From positions 1,860,001-1,924,000 of the forward strand of contig NZ_CP115483.1 of NCBI RefSeq assembly GCF_027627455.1: a DNA stretch of 64,000 bases, in the 5' to 3' direction. This DNA comes from Sphingobacterium sp. SYP-B4668. GTDB taxonomy: Bacteria; Bacteroidota; Bacteroidia; Sphingobacteriales; Sphingobacteriaceae. Below the pieces are notes generated by a model. It was not told where the DNA came from and ran no database searches. It saw only the letters and a list, made by a program, of their open reading frames with translations. Position 1 is the stretch's first letter. Each line of letters opens with the position of its first letter. The position numbers and the translations under genes were made by a program. Below are positions 44,492 to 52,320 of this stretch, in pieces.

Positions 44492-47400
44492 TTATGGAGT
44501 ATTGATGCGATAGTATTTGCTCTCTTGGTCATCAGGATCCAGAGAAGGTCCTACAATACCTGATTTGCGCATGGCCAAAGCAAAGAAATGGGGGAGTAGC
44601 AAAAGGATAACGATGGTTGAAGCAAGTAACCCACCAATGACTGCCTGACCAAGCGGTGCGATCTGCTCGCCACCATCGCCTAAGCCTGCAGCCATTGGCA
44701 ACATACCCGCTACCATAGCAGCAGCTGTCATTAATACGGGTCTAAGTCGCGATGAAGCAGCCAATCTTGCTGAATTGTTGACTTTCAAAGCTAGTTTTTG
44801 ACGGTAGTGCTCCGCCTGATTGATTAACAATACAGCATTGGATACCGATACTCCAATGGACATGATGACACCCATGTACGATTGCAAATTTAGGGTGCTT
44901 CCCATCAGGTGCAATGCCAAAAGACTACCTGCAATTACCGCAGGAACCACAGAAAGAATGACCAATGGTACTTTGAACGACTGGTAATAAGTCGCCAACA
45001 TCAAAAAAATGACAATTACCGCGACCGCCAAACCACTCAGTAGACTATCCAAGGTTTCATCCAATAGTTGCAATGTGCCTTCTGTCCATACTTGGATACC
45101 TCGAGGAGGAGGACCTAATTCTTTTATTACATTTTTTACAGCCGCTGAAGCGTTCCCTAAATCTTTATTGTGTAGGTTGGCAATTACCGTTACGTATCGA
45201 TTTGGCCCCTTTCTATTGACTTGGGCAGGACTGTTGGTCCTCTTGATTGTGGCGACATCATCCAATAAAGGACGAAGGCTCCCTTTCTTCAATGGAAGTG
45301 ATTTAAGCTTTTCCTCAGATTGCATAAGGGCCTCAGGAATCTGTACCTGTACTTGGAATACTAATCCCGAACGAGGGTCTATCCATAAGTTCTTGTCAGT
45401 ATATCGAGTGGAGGAGGTGGCTGTGGCTAGGCTGCGCGTTACATCCTGCATGGTCAGCCCGAATTGTGCTACTAAGTCTCTATTGACTTCGATTTCCAAA
45501 GTCGGGTAGTTCAACGGTTCGGCAATTCGGATATCCCTCAGAAATGGTATTTCCTTTAATTTTTCCATAATCTTAATAGCATGCCCCTCGGCCTGTTTCA
45601 CTTGGCTGGCACTCACTTTTACTTCAATAGGCGTCATCGACCCTTGTCCCAATATCTTTTCTACAAGTTCCATTGGTTCAAAGTTAATCGTCGCCTCAGG
45701 ATGATTTCGGGCAATGATACTTCGGATATCTTCTCTCAAAATACTGATCTTGCCGGTATATATTTTTTTGTCTATTGATAGTTGTAATACTGCCTCATGA
45801 GAGGCACTGGTGAACAAGAAGATTGGATTAATCGGATTGGCCGAAGGATGCATCCCTACGAATGCTGATGAAATGGCTATACCTTTGGACGGAAGCAATG
45901 ACTCAATATCTTTGATGATAGCTTTCACCAGTTGCTCGGTTTTTTCCAGTCGAGCTCCTTCTGGGGCTTGAATACGAATTTGCATGTCACCACTGTTGGA
46001 CGCAGGCATGATATCTGTACCCAATGTAGAGAGGAGCAATGCGGATATGCCGATTGCGGTAGATATGTATAATCCCAGCAATAATTTAGGACGTTTAAAC
46101 CATGGCCTCATTCGATAGGTATATTTGATTCTGAATTTTTCAAAGAATCGACGTTGCGTCCCAGTCTTCAATGTCGCCCTATGTTTGTCTTTCATAAACC
46201 AATTGGCGAGTATGGGTACAAGAGTTTGCGAGGCTAGGAAGGAAACAATCATTGCCATAGCGACAGCGAGTGATAGGGGCATAAACATGTCACGGGGGAT
46301 GCCCGTCATGATAATAGCAGGGGCCAGTACCGCAAGAATACAAAGCAAAATTAGCAGCTTTGGAATTGATATTTCCAATAAAGCATCTATTATAGCCCGT
46401 TGTTTGGGCTTTCCCATATCCATATGTTGATGGATATTTTCAATAGTGACCGTAGCCTCGTCCACGAGTATACCTATCGAAAGAGCCAATCCACTCAATG
46501 TCATGATATTGATGGTGTGACCCATGAGATATAGAATACTCACCGCTGATAGTATCGCAATAGGAATTGTCAGGATGACTATGAGTGCCCCCCGCTTATC
46601 ACCTAGAAATAACAAAATCATCAATCCCGTAAAAATGGCACCCAGTATGCCCTCATGAATTAGATTCGATAAAGAATTCTGGATGTATTTTGATTGATCA
46701 AATTCATAATGAATGTTGACATCCTCGGGAAGTGTATTTTTAAGAGTTGGCAACGCATTTTTTAGATTTTCGACAACTTCAATGGTCGATGCATCCGCTT
46801 TTTTGATTACAGGGAGATATACCGATCTTTTTCCGTTGATTAGCGCATAGCCCACGGTTTGATCGGCGGCATCGTCTACTCGTGCCACATCACGGATATA
46901 GATGGTACGGTTTTCATTGGTCTTGATGGGAGTATTTAAGAATTCTTCTGGACCTTTGGCGATAGAGTTGACCGGGGCCATGAGATTTTGGTCTCCGATA
47001 CGAATGTTTCCGGCAGGTGATGGGTGACTATTTTTTGTAATCGCTACCGTTATTTCCTCAGGGCTCATGCCGTGCGCTTGCATGGCTTCAGGGTCGATAT
47101 TGACAACAAGTGTTCGAACATTTCCACCAAAAGGAGCAGGGGCAGTAATACCAGGTATCGTAACAAACATAGGCCTAATCTTAGTCAAAACCATAGTTTG
47201 CAATTCTGTGATGCTACGTTCAGGACTGTCAAATACTAATTGTCCAATTGGGAGGGAGCTGCCGTCAAATCTAACCACCATCGGTGGTACCGCCCCTGGG
47301 GGAAGAAATCCCATAGCTCGAGATACCTGTGTAGACACCTCCCCAGCCGCTTGAGACATATTGGTGCCCGCATAAAAAGTTAATTTCATTAGTGTCAAGC

Positions 47401-47659
47401 CTTGCACGCTTTTGAAATCAATGTTTTTGACCCCCCCGACAAAGAGTAGTACTTTTTGGAACTCATTTGCCATGAAGCCATCCATATACGCAGGGGTCAA
47501 CCCTCCATAAGGCATCGCTATATACATGGCAGGCAATTCGATTTCAGGAAAAATATCAATATTGATTTTTTTCATGACATTGATGGAAAAATAGATGGTG
47601 GCCATCACCATCACCATAATAGCTATGGGTTTCCGTAATGCAAAACGTATTAAATTCAT
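44492..47659 (-). CDS. RND efflux permease with an unusual proton-relay residue set
   Basis: A 1055-residue trimeric inner-membrane pump of the AcrB/CzcA superfamily, with twelve membrane helices and two large periplasmic loops. The helix-4 motif is SIGILVDEATVTIEN, so the acidic pair is Asp400-Glu401 instead of Asp-Asp. In helix 10 the sequence is SIGVSVSNAVLLIN, which puts Ser940 where AcrB has Lys940. These changes alter the proton relay. The closing PLGQAVIGGLLASTIVILLLLPHFFAL is typical. Substrates may be drugs, organic acids or metals. The location next to CopA favours a metal link only weakly. Adaptor and channel genes flank it. Confidence 0.92.
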   Translation of the reverse strand: MNLIRFALRKPIAIMVMVMATIYFSINVMKKINIDIFPEIELPAMYIAMPYGGLTPAYMDGFMANEFQKVLLFVGGVKNIDFKSVQGLTLMKLTFYAGTNMSQAAGEVSTQVSRAMGFLPPGAVPPMVVRFDGSSLPIGQLVFDSPERSITELQTMVLTKIRPMFVTIPGITAPAPFGGNVRTLVVNIDPEAMQAHGMSPEEITVAITKNSHPSPAGNIRIGDQNLMAPVNSIAKGPEEFLNTPIKTNENRTIYIRDVARVDDAADQTVGYALINGKRSVYLPVIKKADASTIEVVENLKNALPTLKNTLPEDVNIHYEFDQSKYIQNSLSNLIHEGILGAIFTGLMILLFLGDKRGALIVILTIPIAILSAVSILYLMGHTINIMTLSGLALSIGILVDEATVTIENIHQHMDMGKPKQRAIIDALLEISIPKLLILLCILAVLAPAIIMTGIPRDMFMPLSLAVAMAMIVSFLASQTLVPILANWFMKDKHRATLKTGTQRRFFEKFRIKYTYRMRPWFKRPKLLLGLYISTAIGISALLLSTLGTDIMPASNSGDMQIRIQAPEGARLEKTEQLVKAIIKDIESLLPSKGIAISSAFVGMHPSANPINPIFLFTSASHEAVLQLSIDKKIYTGKISILREDIRSIIARNHPEATINFEPMELVEKILGQGSMTPIEVKVSASQVKQAEGHAIKIMEKLKEIPFLRDIRIAEPLNYPTLEIEVNRDLVAQFGLTMQDVTRSLATATSSTRYTDKNLWIDPRSGLVFQVQVQIPEALMQSEEKLKSLPLKKGSLRPLLDDVATIKRTNSPAQVNRKGPNRYVTVIANLHNKDLGNASAAVKNVIKELGPPPRGIQVWTEGTLQLLDETLDSLLSGLAVAVIVIFLMLATYYQSFKVPLVILSVVPAVIAGSLLALHLMGSTLNLQSYMGVIMSIGVSVSNAVLLINQAEHYRQKLALKVNNSARLAASSRLRPVLMTAAAMVAGMLPMAAGLGDGGEQIAPLGQAVIGGLLASTIVILLLLPHFFALAMRKSGIVGPSLDPDDQESKYYRINTP

Positions 47660-47668
47660 AAGAAGCTT

Positions 47669-49045
47669 TTAGATAGTGTCAAATAGAGTTTTGAAATCGG
47701 TAGTCAGGCTAGCTTCCTTTACCCATAAGTCCCAGTATGCTTTCGAAGCTTCAATTTGTTTCAGCTCGGTTTGCTCGAGAAGTTGCCTGATTTGTAATAA
47801 CTCAGATAGTGAAAGAAGCCCACTTTTGTATCGTGCCGTGTACATTTCATATGCAGAAACAGCCTGTTGCACACTCAGTAGATTTTTGTGGAGTTGTAGC
47901 GCCTGTTGATTGAGTTCCTGGGTGTAGGCGGATAAGTCTGCATGCAACTTGTTTGTATATTCTCGAAGGGAATACTTACTGCTTAACGATAGTTGTTCAA
48001 AACTTTCCTTTTTCAAGCGATTGGTAAAGATGGAAGATACGTTCCAAGTCATGCCGATACCGATAAGATAGTTGTTGGTGGTATTGGAAAAGCCCTCTTG
48101 CCATTTGCTAGAAGCGTGGCCCTGGGAATTGATGCCAGATCCCCGGTAGGCATAGCCACCCATGATTTTGACAACGGGAAATCCCGAACGATTTATGGCT
48201 TTTCCACTCCATTCTAGGTGTTCTATCTTTCTTTCCAATACCGATAATGCGGGATGCTCCATGACGGATACCCGTGGAGACCAAGCAGGGGGGGACGCAA
48301 TGATGAATTTTGGAATTGAAGCAGCGTAGTCGATACTGTCACTGCCATACAACTCAGCGAGATGTATAAAATCACTTTGTTTCTTACCATACCATTGGTC
48401 TTGATCCGCCAGAGATTGTATATAGGCGGATGACGATAGCAAAGTATCCGCTATTGGACGCAATCCAGCCGTAGAAAGGCTTATGGACACAGCTTTAATA
48501 TCCGCCAGTCTTATACTGTTCTTAGTTGCCCATTCCATGCGGGTGTGGCTATACAGTAGGTCGATGTATCGCATGGCCAATTCTTGCTTTAATTTAAGTA
48601 GGTATAAGTCTTTCTCCATAACTGTTTGAGCAGTATGAGCATCACTGGCTTTGTTTTCAAATGTTTGACGGCCAAAGGTGTATAGATCCCATTCAATGGT
48701 GCTGGATCCGAATGTATTGGCTGTTATATCCGATCCAGATAATGATTGCACATTTCCACTGACATTGAAGAAGCCAGTTTGAGGAAAAAATGCACCATTA
48801 CTGCCTTCAAATGTACCATACGAATTTTGAAGTTGGACTTTGCCTTGAGGTAAAGCTTTGCTATGCGTTGCCTTTGCTTGATATTGTGATGATTTAATGA
48901 TGGCATCTTTTGCTGCCACACCTGGGTATTGCTTTTCAATCTTATTCCATAGCGTGTGCAGCACGGTGGATTCTTGTGCATAGGTGACTATGGGATATAC
49001 AAAAGCCATTAAACAAGTCGTCATGACTTTGTTAAGCTTATTCAT
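47669..49045 (-). CDS. TolC family outer-membrane efflux channel
   Basis: A 458-residue outer-membrane protein of the TolC/OEP type. A signal peptide (cleavage about residue 23, after TYA) leads to two related halves, each with long helices and beta strands. Examples are SHSKALPQGKVQLQNSYG early and SYGAF-like strands with KADLSAYTQELNQQALQLHKNLLSVQQAVSAYEMYTARYKSG in the last helical hairpin, followed by LLSLSELLQ. It should form the exit duct of the tripartite pump. The permease gene starts 9 bases downstream, so they are cotranscribed. Confidence 0.9.
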   Translation of the reverse strand: MNKLNKVMTTCLMAFVYPIVTYAQESTVLHTLWNKIEKQYPGVAAKDAIIKSSQYQAKATHSKALPQGKVQLQNSYGTFEGSNGAFFPQTGFFNVSGNVQSLSGSDITANTFGSSTIEWDLYTFGRQTFENKASDAHTAQTVMEKDLYLLKLKQELAMRYIDLLYSHTRMEWATKNSIRLADIKAVSISLSTAGLRPIADTLLSSSAYIQSLADQDQWYGKKQSDFIHLAELYGSDSIDYAASIPKFIIASPPAWSPRVSVMEHPALSVLERKIEHLEWSGKAINRSGFPVVKIMGGYAYRGSGINSQGHASSKWQEGFSNTTNNYLIGIGMTWNVSSIFTNRLKKESFEQLSLSSKYSLREYTNKLHADLSAYTQELNQQALQLHKNLLSVQQAVSAYEMYTARYKSGLLSLSELLQIRQLLEQTELKQIEASKAYWDLWVKEASLTTDFKTLFDTI

Positions 49046-49154
49046 GATAGTGTATAGCGTTTAGTCTGATTGTTCCAATCAGGACGTTAAATAGAAAAAA
49101 TAAAGAATAAAAACAGGGATATCTTGATTATGCAAGACGTCGAAGGAAGAGATA

Positions 49155-49562
49155 CTAAATAACCAATTTTCTAAACTTTAAGAATATGGGAATCTGTATT
49201 CCATACGCTTTTCGATAGACACTTAATAGCGAATTCTTTTTCTCTGCATAGCCATTCAGGCCCAAAAAGCTTAAAAATCCGGTAACCAGTATGAAGAATA
49301 GATGATTGGAGATAGATGCCTGCTTGGGGTTGCTTAGGAGCGTATCCTCTTTATAATTAGCAAGACAGGAATTGGTAGAAGTAAATAGCTTATTGACTTT
49401 AGTAGATTGATGCGTTGTTTGCTCTATCGGTTGGGAGCCAAAGACACTCTTAATGGATGATTTAATGAGACAAGATGATAAGATTAGGCAAAGAATACTG
49501 ACCAAAACAAACAAGTTTTGTGAGAAACGGGTCGATATCTTATGTGGAGGCCTGGAAATCAT
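49155..49562 (-). CDS. Small lipoprotein-like leader gene of the RND operon
   Basis: A 135-residue protein with a basic N terminus, a hydrophobic stretch and a lipobox-like LSSC (Cys31). A soluble loop follows, then a second hydrophobic segment (about 90-105, SNHLFFILVTGFLSFLGLNGY) and a C terminus ending PIFLKFRKLVI. From memory, comparable small proteins with this start and this end precede RND efflux genes in other Bacteroidetes. It is the first gene of the minus-strand efflux group, 109 bases upstream of the TolC gene. Role unknown; it could sense or stabilise the pump. Confidence 0.65.
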   Translation of the reverse strand: MISRPPHKISTRFSQNLFVLVSILCLILSSCLIKSSIKSVFGSQPIEQTTHQSTKVNKLFTSTNSCLANYKEDTLLSNPKQASISNHLFFILVTGFLSFLGLNGYAEKKNSLLSVYRKAYGIQIPIFLKFRKLVI

Positions 49563-49756
49563 TGCTAGGCTAATATAGAATTGATTTTGTAGAATACAAA
49601 GTTTGACATGATGCTAAGTGGGGTGTGAAGACGATTTTACTTTGTTTAAGTATCTTGTATTTAGGTTTTTACGTTCGTTTGTAATAAAAGGGTTATATTT
49701 CGTAGCGCTCAAAAATCTTGAAGCTGTTGTGTTGAATTGTCCTGTACCCATAGTCT

Positions 49757-49831
49757 AAAAACGTCATTGCACTGTGTTGGTAGACGGGTTTTGGATGCTT
49801 TGCATCTTCGCCCCACAGCGACAATGACGTT
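49757..49831 (-). terminator. Large structured hairpin after the GH16 gene
   Basis: AACGTCATTG (49760-49769) pairs perfectly with CAATGACGTT (49822-49831), and CTGTG (49772-49776) with CACAG (49814-49818). Inside are GGG/CCC and a small GATGC-TTT-GCATC hairpin (49794-49806). On the minus strand the base is followed by TTTTT. It lies 18 bases after the GH16 stop, so it probably ends that operon, but it is far more elaborate than an ordinary terminator. Confidence 0.65.
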
Positions 49832-49849
49832 ATGAATTATCGAAAATAG

Positions 49850-50650
49850 CTACTTTGATTTTAATGGGTAATATCGAATATAGTCCACTTCAAAAGTAGC
49901 CGGGAATGTTTCATTTTCCACTCCCTGTCGACCACCCCAATTACCCCCTACGGCAAGGTTTACAATGAGATAAAACTCTTGGTCGAAAGGCCAAGAAGCG
50001 TACCCCTTACCATTATTAAGGTATTCATACACCTTCTTGTCATTGATGTAACCGATAATACTTTCTTCTGTCCAATCTATTCGATAGATATTGAAATGCG
50101 AAATCGCCCTTTCGACATATGTATTGCTTCCCTTCTGATTGTTGTTCATTCCGTTATAGTCCAAGGTATGAACAGTGATGTGCAATTGATTTGGGTCATA
50201 TCCAACATGTTCTACAATATCTATTTCCCCTGATTTTGGCCATCCTCCATAGACATTATGGACAGGCATCATCCATACAGCCGGCCATGTACCCACTTGT
50301 CTCGGAACTTTGGCCGCCACTTCAATGCGTCCATATTTGAATCCCTTTTTACCCAAGGTCTTGATTTTAGAAGATGAGTAAGCCATTTCATTTGTTGGCT
50401 CGTGTATGGCATGGATCTTAAGTATTCCATTGTTTACAGCGATATTCTGAGGAGTATTTACGTAATATTGAAGCTCATTATTGCCCCATCCGTTTTCTCC
50501 TGTGCCATAGTCAAAACTCCATTTTAAACTATCAGGCTTACCTTCATAATTAAATTCTTCTGACCAGGATGGAACGCTTTCAAAAGTTTGTCCTTGCGTA
50601 TACTGTGTCGTGGCCAATAGCGCACTGATACCTATTATTATTTGTTTCAT
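49850..50650 (-). CDS. GH16 beta-glucanase (laminarinase-like)
   Basis: A secreted glycoside hydrolase family 16 enzyme of about 266 residues. A signal peptide (about 1-20) leads to a beta-sandwich domain. The catalytic signature GEIDIVEH gives the nucleophile Glu142, Asp144 and acid/base Glu147, the bacterial endo-1,3(4)-beta-glucanase pattern. WPAVWMMP, EIDIVEHVGYDPN, and NLAVGGNWGG mark the substrate cleft. The enzyme should cut beta-1,3 or mixed-linkage glucans outside the cell. The start is placed at the ATG after the SusD stop; a start six codons earlier would overlap susD. The upstream SusC/SusD pair and the divergent regulator complete a small utilisation locus. Confidence 0.93.
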   Translation of the reverse strand: MKQIIIGISALLATTQYTQGQTFESVPSWSEEFNYEGKPDSLKWSFDYGTGENGWGNNELQYYVNTPQNIAVNNGILKIHAIHEPTNEMAYSSSKIKTLGKKGFKYGRIEVAAKVPRQVGTWPAVWMMPVHNVYGGWPKSGEIDIVEHVGYDPNQLHITVHTLDYNGMNNNQKGSNTYVERAISHFNIYRIDWTEESIIGYINDKKVYEYLNNGKGYASWPFDQEFYLIVNLAVGGNWGGRQGVENETFPATFEVDYIRYYPLKSK

Positions 50651-50654
50651 TCGT

Positions 50655-52241
50655 TTAATAACCGTCATTTTGTGGATAGTTAGGGCCTAGAAGATTAATT
50701 TCGGATTGTGGGATTGGAAGATTGACCATGTGAGCTTGAAATAGCGTACGGGCATTCGCTTGATAAAGACCATTTCGTGAATTGCCTGCATACTTACTCA
50801 TTTGTTGACCTGTGACCCCCAATCTTTTTAAGGTATACCAACGTTGACCCTCAAATCCCAGTTCTCGCGCATCTTCATCCAAAATAGCCTTTAAAGAAAG
50901 CTGAGCGATGGGTGACGCTTTCGCCCTAGACCTTACGGCATTGATATACTCCAAACCTTCTGATTCTAAATCTAACTTCCAAGCAGCTTCTGCCGCAATT
51001 AGATAGGTTTCGGACAAACGATAGACCATGATGTTCTTTGCCTGATCGACTTCGTTTGGTAGCCCTGTTTCATTTGAAAATTTGAGACAGCCTGGGTTAA
51101 GGCGTGCATAGAAAAGGTTGCGGTCGGCAGTATTACTACTCATTTCGTCATACGTATCTATGATGTCACCAATTTTTTTACCCGGAGGCAACGTGCTTGG
51201 ATTGTTGAAATAGAACGTAGATATATAGTAGCTGCCTTTGGCGCGATTATCTAAAGGGTCCTCATTCAATAGGTCTCTAAAGTAATCATTTAACAACAAA
51301 AAGCCAGCTCCGCGACCACCCATTGCATTATCATATTGTGCACCTGGAGTAGCTCCATATTGCGGTAACAACAAAAAATTGAAGCGATGTGGTGCACCTC
51401 CACCGAATGTTTGAGCTTTGTATTGAATGACGAACAACGATTCTTTGTGGTTGAGATCACCTTTGAACACGTCAGAAGTATTGGGTAATAAATTATGATG
51501 ACCTGATTGGATAACTTCCTTCGCTAGTTCAAGGGCCTTTTCATTCTCTTCTTTCCACAGGGCCACCTGAGCACGGACGTGGGTGGCGGTTCCTTTTGAA
51601 ACTCTACCAGGTTGACTAGTTTCCCATTTCAGGTTATTTCTCGCAAAATCTAAATCTTCTTCAATCAATTTAAAAATGTCCTCCTTGCTGCTCTTATCTG
51701 TGACGATATTGGATGCATTTTCAGGAGTGGTCGGCTCCGTTGTGATATATATATTGTTAAAGAGCTTGTACAGGATAAAATACGAATGGGCACGAAAGAA
51801 TTTCGCTTGCGCTAGCAATTCATTTCTTTTTGCCTCATCCATTTGTATGTTCGCACCGTACTTAATGATTGCATTGCTTCGGTCAATAATTTTGTAGTAC
51901 GTTTTCCAATAATGACTATATCTTGTCGTGCCAAAATCACCTAATGTTGCACCCCAGGCCAATGTACTATAAAGAGAGGCCTCTCCTGTACGGCCTAGCA
52001 CCAGATCTGTCTTGGCCTGTAATAAAAACGGAACAGCAAAATTCCACTCTCCATTTTCGTAAAAGGAACGATTAAGGTTGTAGAGAGCGACTACCCCCAT
52101 GTCTAGTCCTTCAGGCGTATTGTAGATAAAATTCGCAGAGAAGGAAGTCGAAGGTTCTTCAGTCAAATACTTTTCACAAGAAGTGGTAGCCAGTAGCGTG
52201 GCTACTGCACTAGCAATATATAGTGTTTTAAATTTTTTCAT
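50655..52241 (-). CDS. SusD/RagB family glycan-binding lipoprotein
   Basis: A 528-residue SusD-like lipoprotein. The signal ends in the lipobox TTSC (Cys22) followed by EKYLTEEPS, the usual SusD opening. The body is a helical TPR-like fold with NAIIKYGANIQMDEAKRNELLAQAKFFRAHSYFILYKLFNNI and the C-terminal RLSETYLIAAEAAWKLDLESEGLEYINAVRSRA segment. SusD proteins cap the SusC transporter at the outer face and bind glycan chains. The partner genes susC (upstream) and GH16 (downstream) define the substrate as probably a beta-glucan. Confidence 0.95.
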   Translation of the reverse strand: MKKFKTLYIASAVATLLATTSCEKYLTEEPSTSFSANFIYNTPEGLDMGVVALYNLNRSFYENGEWNFAVPFLLQAKTDLVLGRTGEASLYSTLAWGATLGDFGTTRYSHYWKTYYKIIDRSNAIIKYGANIQMDEAKRNELLAQAKFFRAHSYFILYKLFNNIYITTEPTTPENASNIVTDKSSKEDIFKLIEEDLDFARNNLKWETSQPGRVSKGTATHVRAQVALWKEENEKALELAKEVIQSGHHNLLPNTSDVFKGDLNHKESLFVIQYKAQTFGGGAPHRFNFLLLPQYGATPGAQYDNAMGGRGAGFLLLNDYFRDLLNEDPLDNRAKGSYYISTFYFNNPSTLPPGKKIGDIIDTYDEMSSNTADRNLFYARLNPGCLKFSNETGLPNEVDQAKNIMVYRLSETYLIAAEAAWKLDLESEGLEYINAVRSRAKASPIAQLSLKAILDEDARELGFEGQRWYTLKRLGVTGQQMSKYAGNSRNGLYQANARTLFQAHMVNLPIPQSEINLLGPNYPQNDGY

Positions 52242-52320
52242 CTTATTATTTTTTATTCATGAGTGTAGGCTTTAGATGTATTGTTGGGCTCGTTACACTC
52301 GAGATTTAAGGGTTGATCGT

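Noticed and set aside
45009..45509. Long open frame antisense to the RND permease gene
   Set aside because: It lies wholly inside a strongly conserved gene on the other strand and has no recognised domain. The same holds for the frames antisense to the adaptor gene (43631-44077) and the EamA gene (62223-62717).
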